Positions 8,848-18,462 are shown, counted from the first letter of the stretch. The stretch: DNA of 64,000 bases from Janthinobacterium sp. 17J80-10 (GCF_004114795.1 NZ_CP035311.1:1736001-1800000); one strand, 5' to 3'. Notes: a model not told the origin generated them from the letters alone. A program made the numbers and translations.

Positions 8848-9906
8848 ATGAATATCTGGACGTATATCGCCAAGCGGCTGTTGCTGATGTTGCCGACCCT
8901 GTTCGGCGTGGTCGCCATTACCTTCGCGGTGATCCAGTTCGTGCCCGGCGGGCCGGTGGAGCAGGCGCTGATGGAACTGAAAGGGCAGGTCGGCGCCGGC
9001 GAAGCCAGCGGTGGCGGCGCTTCGCAATACCGCGGCCGCCAGGGCATCGATGCCGAGCGCGTGGCCGAAATCAAGGCCTTGTACGGCTTCGACAAGCCGC
9101 CGGCAGAGCGCTTCTGGCAAATGTTGAAGGGTTTTGCCACCTTCGACCTGGGGCAAAGCTTTTACCATCACAAGGATGTGTGGGAACTGGTCAAGTCCAA
9201 GCTGCCGGTATCGATCACGATCGGCATGTGGACTTTTTTCCTGACGTACTTCATCTCGTTGCCGCTGGGGATCGCCAAGGCGGTGCGCGAAGGGAGCCGT
9301 TTCGACGCTATTTCCAGCATGGCAGTGCTCGTCGGCTATTCCATTCCCGGCTTCGTGCTGGGCGTATTCCTGCTGGTGCTGTTTGGCGGCGGCAGCTTCG
9401 TGCAGTGGTTCCCCTTGCGCGGCCTGACCTCGGATGACTGGGAAACGCTGTCCTGGTTCGGCAAGGTCAGGGATTACCTCTGGCACATCACGCTGCCGGT
9501 GACGGCCTCGGTGGCCGGATCGTTTGCCGTCATGACCATGCTGACCAAGAACACCTTTCTGGAAGAAATCCGCAAGCAATACGTGCTGACCGCGCGCGCC
9601 AAGGGATTGGCCGAAAATACCGTGCTTTACAAGCATGTCTTCCGCAATGCACTGATCCCGCTGGTGACCGGCTTTCCGGCCGCCTTCATCGGCGCCTTCT
9701 TCGCCGGCAGCCTCCTGATCGAAACCCTGTTTTCGCTCGATGGCCTGGGGCTGTTGTCGTATGAATCGGTGATCCGGCGCGACTATCCGGTGGTGATGGG
9801 CACGCTGTACCTGTTTACCCTGATCGGCCTGGTGGTCAAGCTGATCGGCGACCTGTGCTATGTGTGGGCTGACCCGCGCGTCCAGTTTGAAAGTCTTGCC
9901 CGATGA
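8848..9906 (+). CDS. yejB: ABC transporter permease YejB
   Basis: 352-aa inner-membrane permease with about six membrane segments. The N-terminus (IWTYIAKRLLLMLPTLFGVV) is that of a DppB/OppB-type subunit, followed by a long periplasmic loop. The cytoplasmic EAA loop (LTARAKGLAENTVLYKHVFR) contacts the ATPase. It starts 18 nt after yejA with an AGAGGA ribosome site, and its stop overlaps the yejE start (ATGA). It works with YejE and YejF to import peptides delivered by YejA. Confidence 0.92.
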   Translation: MNIWTYIAKRLLLMLPTLFGVVAITFAVIQFVPGGPVEQALMELKGQVGAGEASGGGASQYRGRQGIDAERVAEIKALYGFDKPPAERFWQMLKGFATFDLGQSFYHHKDVWELVKSKLPVSITIGMWTFFLTYFISLPLGIAKAVREGSRFDAISSMAVLVGYSIPGFVLGVFLLVLFGGGSFVQWFPLRGLTSDDWETLSWFGKVRDYLWHITLPVTASVAGSFAVMTMLTKNTFLEEIRKQYVLTARAKGLAENTVLYKHVFRNALIPLVTGFPAAFIGAFFAGSLLIETLFSLDGLGLLSYESVIRRDYPVVMGTLYLFTLIGLVVKLIGDLCYVWADPRVQFESLAR

Positions 9907-11015
9907 CTCTTACGCCTGTTCCGACCGTCGCAACAGAGCCGGGGCATGCGCCTGCTCCGGACACTGTCGCTTTCACCGCGATGGCGGCCGCACCATCGGT
10001 TTCGCCCGGTCGCCGCATCTGGCTGCGCTTCAGGCAAAACCGCCGCGGCTACTGGAGCCTGGTGATTTTTTGCGTGCTGTTTGCCCTCAGCCTGATGGCC
10101 GAAGTCATTTCCAACGACAAGCCGCTGGTGGCGCGCTACAACGGCCAGTTGCTGTTCCCGATCGCCACGGACTATTCCGAAAAAGCCTTTGGTGGCGATT
10201 TCGCCTCGCCGGCCGATTACCTCGATCCCTTCATCCAGGATCAATTGAAGAAGCCAGGCAACTGGGCCATCTATCCGATCAATCATTACCGTTTCGATAC
10301 CCTGAATTATTTTGCCAAGTCGCCCAACCCGGCGCCGCCTTCCCGGGAAAACTGGCTCGGCACCGATGACCGCGGGCGGGATGTGGTGGCACGCCTCCTG
10401 TACGGTTTCCGCATCTCGATCCTGTTTGGCCTGGCGCTGACCATCACCGGCGTGGCGCTCGGCCTCATCACCGGCGCCATCCAGGGGTACTTTGCCGGCC
10501 GCATCGACCTGGTGTTCCAGCGTTTCATGGAAATCTGGGGTTCCATGCCCGAGCTTTACCTGCTCATCATTTTTTCCTCGATCTTCGAGCCCAGCATCGG
10601 CCTCTTGCTGATCCTGTTGTCGCTGTTCGGCTGGATGGGCTTGTCCGATTACGTGCGCGCCGACTTCCTGCGCAACCGCAACCTCGAATACGTGCAGGCT
10701 GCCCGCGCGCTGGGTTTGTCGAATGGCCAGATCATCTGGCGCCATGTCTTGCCCAATAGCCTTACGCCGGTGGTGACCTTCCTGCCATTTCGCATGAGCG
10801 CGGCCATCCTGGCGCTGACCAGCCTGGATTTCCTAGGCCTGGGCGTGCCGCCATCGACGCCCAGCCTGGGCGAGTTGCTGGCGCAAGGCAAGAACAACCT
10901 GGACGCGTGGTGGATCGCGCTGTCGACTTTTGTGGTGCTGACCGTGACCTTGCTGCTCTTGACGAATATTGGCGATGCCTTGCGCAATGCCCTGGATGTG
11001 CGGAGGAAGGCATGA
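9903..11015 (+). CDS. yejE: ABC transporter permease YejE
   Basis: 370-aa second permease subunit of the DppC/OppC type. The N-terminus is cytoplasmic (SPGRRIWLRFRQNRRGYWSL) and leads into the first membrane segment. A large periplasmic insert (about 60-145) ends in NWLGTDDRGRDVVARL, the usual family motif. The EAA loop is VQAARALGLSNGQIIWRHVL. Both ends overlap neighbouring genes as ATGA (with yejB at 9903 and yejF at 11012), showing tight operon coupling. Confidence 0.92.
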   Translation: MTLTPVPTVATEPGHAPAPDTVAFTAMAAAPSVSPGRRIWLRFRQNRRGYWSLVIFCVLFALSLMAEVISNDKPLVARYNGQLLFPIATDYSEKAFGGDFASPADYLDPFIQDQLKKPGNWAIYPINHYRFDTLNYFAKSPNPAPPSRENWLGTDDRGRDVVARLLYGFRISILFGLALTITGVALGLITGAIQGYFAGRIDLVFQRFMEIWGSMPELYLLIIFSSIFEPSIGLLLILLSLFGWMGLSDYVRADFLRNRNLEYVQAARALGLSNGQIIWRHVLPNSLTPVVTFLPFRMSAAILALTSLDFLGLGVPPSTPSLGELLAQGKNNLDAWWIALSTFVVLTVTLLLLTNIGDALRNALDVRRKA

Positions 11016-12598
11016 GCCTCTTGCAGATCCAGAATCTTTCCGTCGCCTTTGGCGACACGACCGTGGTGGACGATGTCAGCTTCGACATCGCACCGGGCCA
11101 AAAGCTGGCGCTGGTGGGGGAATCCGGCTCCGGTAAGACGGTGACTGCCTTGTCGGTCCTGCGCCTGAACCAGGATGCGCGCTACAGCGGACGGATTCTC
11201 TTCGCAGGCCAGGACTTGCTGCAAAAGCCGGAATCCGCCATGCGCGCCGTGCGCGGCAAGGAAGTGGCGATGATTTTCCAGGAGCCGATGACGGCCCTGA
11301 ACCCGCTTTTCAGCATTGGCAACCAGATTGCCGAGGTGTTGATGCTGCATGAAGGCCTGAACGCCAGGCAGGCTGCGCTGCAGGCGGTCGCCTTGCTGGA
11401 AAAGACCGGCATTCCCGAGCCTGCCCGGCGCGCCTTGTCGTATCCGCACCAGCTGTCCGGCGGACAGCGCCAGCGCGCCATGATTGCCATGGCGCTGGCG
11501 TGCAAGCCCAAGCTTTTGATCGCCGACGAGCCCACCACGGCGCTGGACGTGACAATCCAGGTGCAGATCCTGGAATTGCTCAACCAGTTGCAGCGCGAAG
11601 AAAACATGGCCGTGCTGATGATCTCGCACGACCTGAACCTCGTGCGCCACTTTGCCGACCGTGTCGGCGTGATGGAAAAGGGCCGGCTGGTGGAAATTGC
11701 GGACAGTGCCGAACTGTTTGCCAACCCGCGCGAAGCCTATACCAGGAAGCTCCTGAACAGCCATCCGCAGCGCATGGTGCAGCCGGTGCCAGCCGATGGC
11801 GCCGAGTTGCTCAAGGCGCAGGGCGTGAGGTGCGTGTTCGAGATCCCGCGCGGCTGGTTCCGCACAACCCCCTTCGTTGCCGTCGACGCGGTCGATGTCG
11901 CCCTGCGGCCGCATGAAACGCTCGGCATCGTCGGCGAGTCCGGTTCCGGCAAATCCACCCTGGGCATGGCGCTGTTGCGATTGTCTGCCGCCAGGGTCGA
12001 CGGCAAGATTGCATTCTCCGGCCAGCCAGTCAGCGAAATGGATGCCGGCCAGGTCCGGCCCTTGCGCGCCAGGATGCAGGTGGTGTTCCAGGACCCGTTC
12101 GCCTCGCTGTCGCCGCGCCGCACGGTCGAGCAGATTGTCGGCGAGGGCCTTGAATTGCACCAGCCGCACCTGACGCGGGAACAGTTGCGGCAGTCGGTCG
12201 GTGTTGCGCTGGAAGAAGTGGGCTTGCAGGCGGCAATGATGTCACGCTACCCGCATGAGTTCTCCGGCGGGCAGCGGCAGCGCATCGCCATTGCCCGCGC
12301 ACTGGTGCTCAAGCCCGATCTGCTGCTGCTGGACGAGCCCACTTCGGCGCTGGATGTGTCGGTGCAGCAGCAGGTGCTGCAATTGCTGGCGGGGCTGCAG
12401 CGCAAGTACGGCATGGCCTACATCTTCATCAGCCATGACCTTGCCGTCATCCGTGCCATGGCGCACCGGGTGCTGGTGATGAAGGATGGCAAGGTCGTCG
12501 AGAGCGGCACCGCCGAAGAAGTGCTGGGGAGCCCGCGCGAACAGTACACGCAGCGGCTGCTGGCAGCCGCCGAGTATGCGGCGTTGACGCCCGCCTGA
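11012..12598 (+). CDS. yejF: ABC transporter ATP-binding protein YejF (two fused nucleotide-binding domains)
   Basis: 528-aa ATPase with two complete ABC domains in one chain, as in E. coli YejF. Domain 1 has Walker A GESGSGKT (about 36-43), signature LSGGQRQR, Walker B LLIADEP and switch His in MISHDL. Domain 2 has GESGSGKS, FSGGQRQR, LLLLDEP and FISHDL. The open frame extends upstream to 10907, but the ATG at 11012 is chosen because it has an AGGAAGG ribosome site and overlaps the yejE stop as ATGA. The stop is 2 bp from the convergent mltD stop, so no separate terminator fits between them. Confidence 0.94.
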   Translation: MSLLQIQNLSVAFGDTTVVDDVSFDIAPGQKLALVGESGSGKTVTALSVLRLNQDARYSGRILFAGQDLLQKPESAMRAVRGKEVAMIFQEPMTALNPLFSIGNQIAEVLMLHEGLNARQAALQAVALLEKTGIPEPARRALSYPHQLSGGQRQRAMIAMALACKPKLLIADEPTTALDVTIQVQILELLNQLQREENMAVLMISHDLNLVRHFADRVGVMEKGRLVEIADSAELFANPREAYTRKLLNSHPQRMVQPVPADGAELLKAQGVRCVFEIPRGWFRTTPFVAVDAVDVALRPHETLGIVGESGSGKSTLGMALLRLSAARVDGKIAFSGQPVSEMDAGQVRPLRARMQVVFQDPFASLSPRRTVEQIVGEGLELHQPHLTREQLRQSVGVALEEVGLQAAMMSRYPHEFSGGQRQRIAIARALVLKPDLLLLDEPTSALDVSVQQQVLQLLAGLQRKYGMAYIFISHDLAVIRAMAHRVLVMKDGKVVESGTAEEVLGSPREQYTQRLLAAAEYAALTPA

Positions 12599-12600
12599 AA

Positions 12601-14133
12601 CTAGCCTTTCTGGCTGCGGCTGCTCTTGCGGGCAGTGGTGGTCGACGATTTTTTCGACGCCACCGCGCGCGGCTTGGCGGCGGGCGCCGCCTTGCGGTGG
12701 GATGCCGTCTTGGCTGCTGTGGTGCGTTCGCCACGCACCGCCTTGCGCGTTGCGACGGTTTCGCTGCGCGCGGCGACGCGATTAGGCACGTGCAATTCGA
12801 GGCGCTTGCCAGTGGCGACCTTGTCACTGTTCAAATCATTCCAGTCGCGAATTTGCGCCACGCTGACCTTGTGGCGACTTGCAATCGAAGCCAGGTTGTC
12901 GCGCTTGCCCACCTTGACGTAAATGCGCCGGGTTTCCGGCACGTCCGGCACCACCAGCATGGTGGCATTGTCGGCCACTTCGGCGCTGATATCCTTTTGC
13001 GAAGTCAGTTCGGTCTTGGGAATCAGGATGGTCGAGCCCGCCTTCAGCGCCATCTTTGGCGGGATATTGTTGACTTCGCGGATCACCTGCGGCGTGGTGC
13101 CGAAGCGGGAAGCGATTGCCTCGATGCGTTCGCGCGCGCCGGTCACCTTGTGTGCAGTCCACGATGACAGGTTCTTGCCCCAGTTCGCCAGGTTTTCCTT
13201 GAATTTCGCCGCATTATTCTTGGGCAGCAGGATATGCGTGTCGGTGCTGCCGATGATGATAGGGCGGTTGTACTGCGGATTCAGGGCCTTGAATTCTTCC
13301 AGCGACAATTCGGCCAGCTGCGCCGCCAGCTTGATGTCGATGTCGCGCGTCTTGCCGATGGTGACGAAGTAGGGCTGGTTGTCCACGCGCGGCAGCGTGA
13401 TGCCGTACTGGTCCGGCGCGGCGATGATGTTCTTCACCGCCTGCAGCTTGGGCACGTAATTCTGCGTTTCGGCCGGCATGATGCGCGACAGGCTGTTGAA
13501 GTCGGTCGGCAGGCCGGCTGCCGTGTTCTTCTTGATGGCGCGCTGCACCGAGCCTTCGCCCCAGTTGTACGCCGCCAGCGCCAGCTGCCAGTCGCCGAAC
13601 ATGCCGTACAGGCGCTGCAGGTACGTCAGCGCTGCCTCGGTCGAGGCCAGCACGTCGCGCCGTTCATCCTTGAAGACGCTTTGCTTGAGGTCGAAGTCGC
13701 GCCCCGTCGACGGGATGAACTGCCACATGCCGGCCGCCTTGGCGGTCGAATAGGCTTGCGGGTTGAAGGCTGACTCGATGAAGGGCAACAGCGCCAGTTC
13801 GGTCGGCATGTTGCGCTTTTCCAGTTCTTCGACCACGTGGTAAAGGTAGCGCGACGCACGCGTGGTGGTGCGCTGGATGTAATCGGGGCGGGCGCTGTAC
13901 CAGTTGGTTTGCGACACCACCAGCGGGTTGTCGAGGTCGGGAATGGCGAAACCCTTGCGGATGCGTTCCCACACATCCATCTCTTGCATGATCAGTGATT
14001 GCGATTGCGGCGGATAGTCGCGATTTTCATCGCCATGGAGGTACAGGGTGATGTCGGCAGCCTGCGCCGCCAGGGGGAACTGGCTGGCAATCAGCGCGGT
14101 GGCAAGAAAAAGGGATTTGAATGTTGGATGCAT
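12601..14133 (-). CDS. mltD: Membrane-bound lytic murein transglycosylase D-like, with LysM domains
   Basis: 510-aa exported lytic transglycosylase that cleaves peptidoglycan glycan strands to 1,6-anhydro products. The start at 14133 (MHPTFKSLFLATAL) gives a clean signal peptide ending AAQAADI; an in-frame ATG 126 bp upstream would add an implausible leader. The SLT domain has the catalytic Glu in LPFIESAFNP, then AAGMWQFIPSTG and ALAAYNWGEG. Two LysM-like repeats follow (around AIASRFGTTPQVIREVNNI and LASIASRHKVSVAQIRDWN). The tail is rich in Lys, Arg, Ala and Ser. The mature N-terminus has no lipobox Cys, unlike E. coli MltD, so it is probably a soluble periplasmic or wall-bound form. Confidence 0.92.
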   Translation of the reverse strand: MHPTFKSLFLATALIASQFPLAAQAADITLYLHGDENRDYPPQSQSLIMQEMDVWERIRKGFAIPDLDNPLVVSQTNWYSARPDYIQRTTTRASRYLYHVVEELEKRNMPTELALLPFIESAFNPQAYSTAKAAGMWQFIPSTGRDFDLKQSVFKDERRDVLASTEAALTYLQRLYGMFGDWQLALAAYNWGEGSVQRAIKKNTAAGLPTDFNSLSRIMPAETQNYVPKLQAVKNIIAAPDQYGITLPRVDNQPYFVTIGKTRDIDIKLAAQLAELSLEEFKALNPQYNRPIIIGSTDTHILLPKNNAAKFKENLANWGKNLSSWTAHKVTGARERIEAIASRFGTTPQVIREVNNIPPKMALKAGSTILIPKTELTSQKDISAEVADNATMLVVPDVPETRRIYVKVGKRDNLASIASRHKVSVAQIRDWNDLNSDKVATGKRLELHVPNRVAARSETVATRKAVRGERTTAAKTASHRKAAPAAKPRAVASKKSSTTTARKSSRSQKG

Positions 14134-14532
14134 GGGTTGCTTGTCAAGGACCGACCCTGCATCAGTCGGCAGAGCATTAATTCCACAGTGTAAGTAAGGG
14201 GCTTTTCTTGCGTCAAGGAATTTTACAGTTTCAAGGGAGATGCATTTGCAATCAGCCAATTTAATAGTTCCTTAGCGGAAATTAACCGCTTGATGCCGGC
14301 ATTGCTTGCTTATTTTCAATTCGTGCACTTGCTACAGATCAATATTTTCCGATTTGGTTCCTGGCGCCGGATTTCCACCCGGTGAGGGGCATTGCCGTCC
14401 AGATTACGCTGCGCCATTGTTTTCGCCATGGGAATTGCCGAAACGGTCGCCGGATTGTCTTGATCCATATCAAGTGAATCCGCGAACCGCTTTGCTATCG
14501 TCAGCCATCGTATGCCCCGCAGAAGGATTTTC
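14134..14532. other. Divergent intergenic region between mltD and the NMO-like gene
   Basis: 399 bp separating two divergent genes. It holds the FNR/Anr-type box at 14460-14473 and a candidate -10 (TATCGT, 14496-14501) for the rightward gene. I see no other gene or RNA. Confidence 0.5.
14460..14473 (+). promoter_or_regulatory. FNR/Anr-type box upstream of the NMO-like gene
   Basis: A perfect TTGAT-N4-ATCAA dyad (spacer CCAT). If it acts as a class II site centred at -41.5, transcription would start near 14508, and TATCGT at 14496-14501 falls where a -10 should be. The gene's ATG is at 14533. The site suggests induction when oxygen is low. Confidence 0.65.
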
Positions 14533-15732
14533 ATGTTGACCACTGACTTACCGTATTTCAAGTTTCGCAATAAAACCCTGTTGCCCATCGTGCAGGGCGG
14601 CATGGGGGTCGGCATTTCGGCGCATCGCCTGGCCGGCGCCGTGGCAAAGCAGAATGCGGTAGGCACCATTTCCAGTGTCGACCTGCGCCGCCATCATCCG
14701 GATCTGATGGCGCAAACCGGCAAGAGCCGCGACAAGGCGGCGATCGACCATGCCAACCTGGTGGCGCTGGACCGTGAAATCCGCGCCGCCAAGGAGATCG
14801 CCTGCGGCAACGGCCTGGTCACCGTCAATATCATGCGTGCCGTCTCCGAGTACGCCAACTATGTGCGCCAATCCTGCGAAAGCGGGGCGGATGCCGTGGT
14901 GGTCGGCGCCGGACTGCCGCTGGACTTGCCCGAACTGACGGCCGATTTCCCGGAAGTCGCGCTGATCCCGATCTTGTCGGATTCACGCGGGATTGCCCTG
15001 GTCCTGAAAAAATGGATGCGCAAGAACCGCTTGCCGGATGCCATCGTGATCGAAAACCCGCGCTTTGCCGCTGGCCACCTGGGCGCCGCCAAGCCGGAAG
15101 ATGTCACCGACGCGCGCTTCGAGATGCCGCGCGTGTTTGAAGAAACCTTTGCGCTGTTCAAGGAACTCGGTATCGAGCGCGAAAAAATCCCCCTGATTGC
15201 TGCCGGCGGCATCAACAGCCATGAGCAAATCCGCACATTGCTGTCGCTAGGCGCCAGCGCGGTGCAACTCGGCACACCGTTTGCGGTGACCGAGGAGGGC
15301 GATGCCCATATCAATTTCAAGAAAGTGCTGACCCAGGCAAAGCGCGAGGATATCGTGACCTTCATGAGCGTGGCCGGCTTGCCCGCGCGCGCCGTGCGCA
15401 CGCCCTGGCTGGAAACTTATCTCGAGAAGGAAGCCAAGCTGCAGTCCAAGGCCAAGCCCAAGGAATGCCTGATGGCGTTTGACTGCCTGCAGCAGTGCGG
15501 ATTGCGCGATGGGATCGCCAAGGCAGGGCAATTCTGCATCGATACCCAGCTGGCGTTTGCCATGAAGGGTGACGTCAAGCGCGGCCTGTTCTTCCGCGGC
15601 AGTGAGCCTTTGCCGCTGGGTTCCGAAATCCGCCCCGTGAAGGATCTGCTGGAATTTTTGCTGACCGGCGTATTGAACGGCAAGCTGGCCGATGAGCAGG
15701 TCGAAGCACTCGCTTGCCTGCAGCCGGCCTGA
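14533..15732 (+). CDS. Nitronate monooxygenase family (NPD/YrpB-like flavin oxidoreductase)
   Basis: 399-aa TIM-barrel FMN protein of the 2-nitropropane dioxygenase family. Features seen: the N-terminal LLPIVQGGMGVGISAHRLAGAV motif in short form (QGGMGVG), the phosphate-binding IAAGGI and LGASAVQLGTPF segments, and a Cys-bearing C-terminal region (CLQQCGLRDG). Members oxidise nitronates or, in the FabK branch, reduce enoyl-ACP; the substrate here is undecided. The ATG at 14533 is preferred over an in-frame ATG at 14512 because AGAAGG lies 7 nt before it. The upstream FNR-type box hints at a role in low oxygen. It is convergent with gloB. Confidence 0.8.
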   Translation: MLTTDLPYFKFRNKTLLPIVQGGMGVGISAHRLAGAVAKQNAVGTISSVDLRRHHPDLMAQTGKSRDKAAIDHANLVALDREIRAAKEIACGNGLVTVNIMRAVSEYANYVRQSCESGADAVVVGAGLPLDLPELTADFPEVALIPILSDSRGIALVLKKWMRKNRLPDAIVIENPRFAAGHLGAAKPEDVTDARFEMPRVFEETFALFKELGIEREKIPLIAAGGINSHEQIRTLLSLGASAVQLGTPFAVTEEGDAHINFKKVLTQAKREDIVTFMSVAGLPARAVRTPWLETYLEKEAKLQSKAKPKECLMAFDCLQQCGLRDGIAKAGQFCIDTQLAFAMKGDVKRGLFFRGSEPLPLGSEIRPVKDLLEFLLTGVLNGKLADEQVEALACLQPA

Positions 15733-15740
15733 TCAGGCAC

Positions 15741-16514
15741 TCATTTAAAGACGTTTTTCCATTCCCGCAGGGCGGTAAATACCGCCAGTGGCGTTTCTTC
15801 CTGCAGGCGCCCGGCCTGGCGCAGGCTTTCCCGGATTTCCATTTCGTCGCAGCGCAGGAAGGGGTTGGTCGCCTTTTCCAGGCTGATGGTGGAAGGCACG
15901 GTCGGCACGCCGGCTTCGCGCCGGGCCGTGTCGGCTGCGATGCGTTCGGCCAGGGCGGCATTGCCGGGCTCCACCGCATGCGCAAAGCGCAGGTTGGAGA
16001 GGGTATATTCGTGCGCGCAATACACTTGCGTGGCATCCGGCAAAGCCGCGAGTTTTGCCAGCGAGGCCGCCATCTGCGCCGGGGTCCCCTCGAAGATGCG
16101 TCCGCACCCTGCGCCAAAGAGCGTATCACCGCAAAAGAGCCAGCCTTGCCTGGCAGCGTAGTAGGCGATGTGCCCGCGCGTATGGCCCGGCACGCCGATC
16201 ACGGCCAGATCCAGCCCCGGTAACGGCGCCTGCACGCGATCGCCATCCTCCACCGGATGCGTGATGCAGGCGATATCGTCATGCCGAGGCCCATACACGG
16301 GAACTTGCCAATGATGCAATAATTCCGGAACGCCGCCGACATGGTCAGCGTGGCGATGAGTCAGTAAAATAGCGCACAAGGTCAAGCCGTGCGCCGCCAA
16401 AGCGCTTATGATGGGAACGGCATCGCCTGGATCGACGGCAACCGCATGGCGGCCGTCGTGCGCCAGCCAGAGATAATTATCGTTAAACGCCGGAACTGCC
16501 AATACAGTCAGCAT
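15741..16514 (-). CDS. gloB: Hydroxyacylglutathione hydrolase (glyoxalase II)
   Basis: 257-aa metallo-beta-lactamase-fold thioesterase that hydrolyses S-lactoylglutathione to lactate and glutathione, the second glyoxalase step. The dinuclear metal motif [10 protein letters not shown] is at about 54-63, with further ligands in [22 protein letters not shown] and AHEYTLSN. The C-terminal ends in [10 protein letters not shown]-type family sequence. The start is set at 16514 ([14 protein letters not shown]), the normal N-terminus, not the ATG 33 bp upstream. Only 4 bp separate it from the divergent methyltransferase ATG. Confidence 0.95.
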   Translation of the reverse strand: MLTVLAVPAFNDNYLWLAHDGRHAVAVDPGDAVPIISALAAHGLTLCAILLTHRHADHVGGVPELLHHWQVPVYGPRHDDIACITHPVEDGDRVQAPLPGLDLAVIGVPGHTRGHIAYYAARQGWLFCGDTLFGAGCGRIFEGTPAQMAASLAKLAALPDATQVYCAHEYTLSNLRFAHAVEPGNAALAERIAADTARREAGVPTVPSTISLEKATNPFLRCDEMEIRESLRQAGRLQEETPLAVFTALREWKNVFK

Positions 16515-16518
16515 ACCA

Positions 16519-17292
16519 ATGCCACGCCTATCGCCGCAAAAGCCCATTATAACGCTCGCCTCATGGCTGCAAACGCCAATGGGCCGCTATGTGCGCGAAT
16601 GGGAACAGGCGCGGCTGGATGAGATCACGGCGGATATCTTTGGCTTCAACGCCTTGCAGATCGGCTTTCCGGAAGTCGATGCCTTGCGTGCCAACCGCAT
16701 GCCCAACAAGTGGCTGTCCGATATTGCCGTGCCGGCGCCAGTCGAGGGCGCCAGGCCGCCGGTCGTGGCGGTGCACGATTTTGCCGAGCTGCCGTTTGCC
16801 TCGCAAAGCCTGGACCTGGTGGTCTTGCCGCATGTGCTCGAGTTTGCCGCCGAGCCCCACCAGGTGCTGCGCGAAGTCGAGCGGGTGCTGATACCGGAAG
16901 GGCAGGTCATCATCTGCGGTTTCAACCCGGCCAGCCTGTGGCGGGTGCGGCAAGCCGCAGGGCGCCTGTCGGGAGCGCATTTTCTGCCGCAACATGCCGA
17001 CTTCATCAGCATGCCGCGTATCAAGGACTGGATGAAACTCCTGAATCTCGATGACAGTCGCGGCTATTTCGGCTGTTATGCGCCGCCGTTTCGCAATGAA
17101 AAGTGGCTCAACCGCTTTGCTTTCATGGAGTCCGCGGGCGAGCGCTGGTGGCCTTACGTCGGCGCCGTGTACATGGTGCAGGCCATCAAACGGGTCAAGG
17201 GCATGCGCCTGATCGGCCCGGCCTGGACCCGCCAGACTGCCCAGGTCCCGCAAGGTATGCCGGCAACGAATAAAATACGCAGAATCAAATAA
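16519..17292 (+). CDS. Class I SAM-dependent methyltransferase, unknown substrate
   Basis: 257-aa predicted methyltransferase with a weak Rossmann fold core. [20 protein letters not shown] resembles motifs IV-V, and the region [19 protein letters not shown] is typical of methyltransferase domain 11. The glycine-rich motif I is poorly conserved ([10 protein letters not shown]), as in this betaproteobacterial family. It lies divergent to gloB and directly before rnhA, a conserved order in this group; its stop is 5 bp from the rnhA TTG. The starts of gloB and this gene are 4 bp apart, so the true start may lie a few codons downstream. The substrate cannot be inferred. Confidence 0.78.
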   Translation: MPRLSPQKPIITLASWLQTPMGRYVREWEQARLDEITADIFGFNALQIGFPEVDALRANRMPNKWLSDIAVPAPVEGARPPVVAVHDFAELPFASQSLDLVVLPHVLEFAAEPHQVLREVERVLIPEGQVIICGFNPASLWRVRQAAGRLSGAHFLPQHADFISMPRIKDWMKLLNLDDSRGYFGCYAPPFRNEKWLNRFAFMESAGERWWPYVGAVYMVQAIKRVKGMRLIGPAWTRQTAQVPQGMPATNKIRRIK

Positions 17293-17297
17293 ACGAA

Positions 17298-17741
17298 TTG
17301 AATAACGTGGAAAAAGTCGAAATCTATACTGATGGCGCCTGCAAGGGCAATCCGGGCCGGGGTGGCTGGGGTGCGTGGCTGCTGGCCGATGGCCATGAAA
17401 AGGAATTGTTTGGCGGTGAACCCAATACCACCAACAACCGCATGGAGCTGCGCGCCGTGATCGAGGCGCTGTCGATCCTGAAGCGTCCCTGCGATGTGAT
17501 CGTGCATACCGACAGCGAATACGTGCAAAAGGGGATCAGCGAGTGGATCCATGGCTGGAAGGCGCGCGGCTGGAAAACCGCTGCCCGCGCACCGGTCAAG
17601 AATGTCGACCTGTGGCAGGCGTTGGACGCCGCCCAGGCCCAGCACCGCATCGAATGGCGCTGGATCAAGGGCCATGCCGGCCACGAAGGCAACGAGCGTG
17701 CCGATGCGCTTGCCAACCGCGGCGTCGAATCGCTGGCCTGA
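17298..17741 (+). CDS. rnhA: Ribonuclease HI
   Basis: 147-aa endonuclease that cuts RNA in RNA-DNA hybrids. The catalytic carboxylates are visible in [11 protein letters not shown] (Asp), [13 protein letters not shown] (Glu), [12 protein letters not shown] (Asp) and [11 protein letters not shown] (Asp). The basic handle region [11 protein letters not shown] is also present. The frame opens with TTG at 17298; a GTG three codons later (17307) is an equal candidate. There is no strong ribosome site, and the preceding stop is 5 bp away, so translation may depend on the upstream gene. dnaQ follows after 13 bp, the classical rnhA-dnaQ pair. Confidence 0.95.
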   Translation: MNNVEKVEIYTDGACKGNPGRGGWGAWLLADGHEKELFGGEPNTTNNRMELRAVIEALSILKRPCDVIVHTDSEYVQKGISEWIHGWKARGWKTAARAPVKNVDLWQALDAAQAQHRIEWRWIKGHAGHEGNERADALANRGVESLA

Positions 17742-17754
17742 CAGGAGTTCACCA

Positions 17755-18462
17755 ATGCGTCAAATCATTCTGGATACCGAAACCACGGGCCTGAGCCCTG
17801 CCGCCGGCAACCGCATTATCGAGATCGGTTGCGTCGAGATGCTCAATCGCCGCCTCACCGGTAATAATTTTCATCGCTACATCAACCCCGAGCGCGATTC
17901 GGAAGAGGGCGCGCTGGCGGTGCACGGCCTGACGCGCGACTTCCTGGCCGACAAGCCAAAGTTCGCTGAAATCAGCCAGGAATTTCTCGAATACGTCGCC
18001 GGTGCGGAAATCATCATCCACAACGCGCCCTTCGACCTGGCCTTCCTGGATGCGGAATTGGAGCGCCTGGGCATGCCGCGGTTTGTCGGGCACGTCGGCG
18101 AGATCATCGATACGCTGGTGCAAGCCAAGCAACTGCATCCTGGCAAGCGCAACTCGCTCGATTCCCTGTGCGACCGCTACGAAGTCTCCAATGCCCACCG
18201 TACCTTGCACGGCGCCTTGCTGGATGCCGAATTGCTGGCCGAAGTTTATCTGGCGATGACGCGGGGGCAGGAAAGCTTTTCCATCGACCTCGGCGAGTCC
18301 GGCAGCGGTGCGGGTGGCGGTGGCGTGGAGTACGCAGCCCTGGAAACGATCATCGTGCTGCCTGCCAGCGCGGATGAACTGGCCCTGCACGAAGCCACGC
18401 TGGACAAGGTTGCCAAGGAGTCCAAGGGGGCCTGTATCTGGCGTGCTGAAAAGACGAATTGA
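17755..18462 (+). CDS. dnaQ: DNA polymerase III epsilon subunit (3'-5' proofreading exonuclease)
   Basis: 235-aa DEDDh exonuclease that edits errors made by the replicative polymerase. ExoI is ILDTETTGL (Asp, Glu at 6-8), ExoII is IIIHNAPFDLAFLD, and ExoIII includes HRTLHGALLDAELLAEVY with the catalytic His and Asp. The C-terminal tail, for binding the alpha subunit, is less conserved. The ATG at 17755 is chosen over a longer open frame because AGGAG lies 7 nt upstream and the protein begins MRQIILDTETTG, the family N-terminus. Its stop overlaps the tRNA-Val promoter. Confidence 0.96.
   Translation: MRQIILDTETTGLSPAAGNRIIEIGCVEMLNRRLTGNNFHRYINPERDSEEGALAVHGLTRDFLADKPKFAEISQEFLEYVAGAEIIIHNAPFDLAFLDAELERLGMPRFVGHVGEIIDTLVQAKQLHPGKRNSLDSLCDRYEVSNAHRTLHGALLDAELLAEVYLAMTRGQESFSIDLGESGSGAGGGGVEYAALETIIVLPASADELALHEATLDKVAKESKGACIWRAEKTN

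Noticed and set aside
7156-9636. Leftward open frame of 826 codons opposite yejA-yejB
   Set aside because: It is an antisense shadow of GC-rich coding DNA, with low-complexity His/Gln/Ala composition and no family motif; the rightward genes are clearly real.
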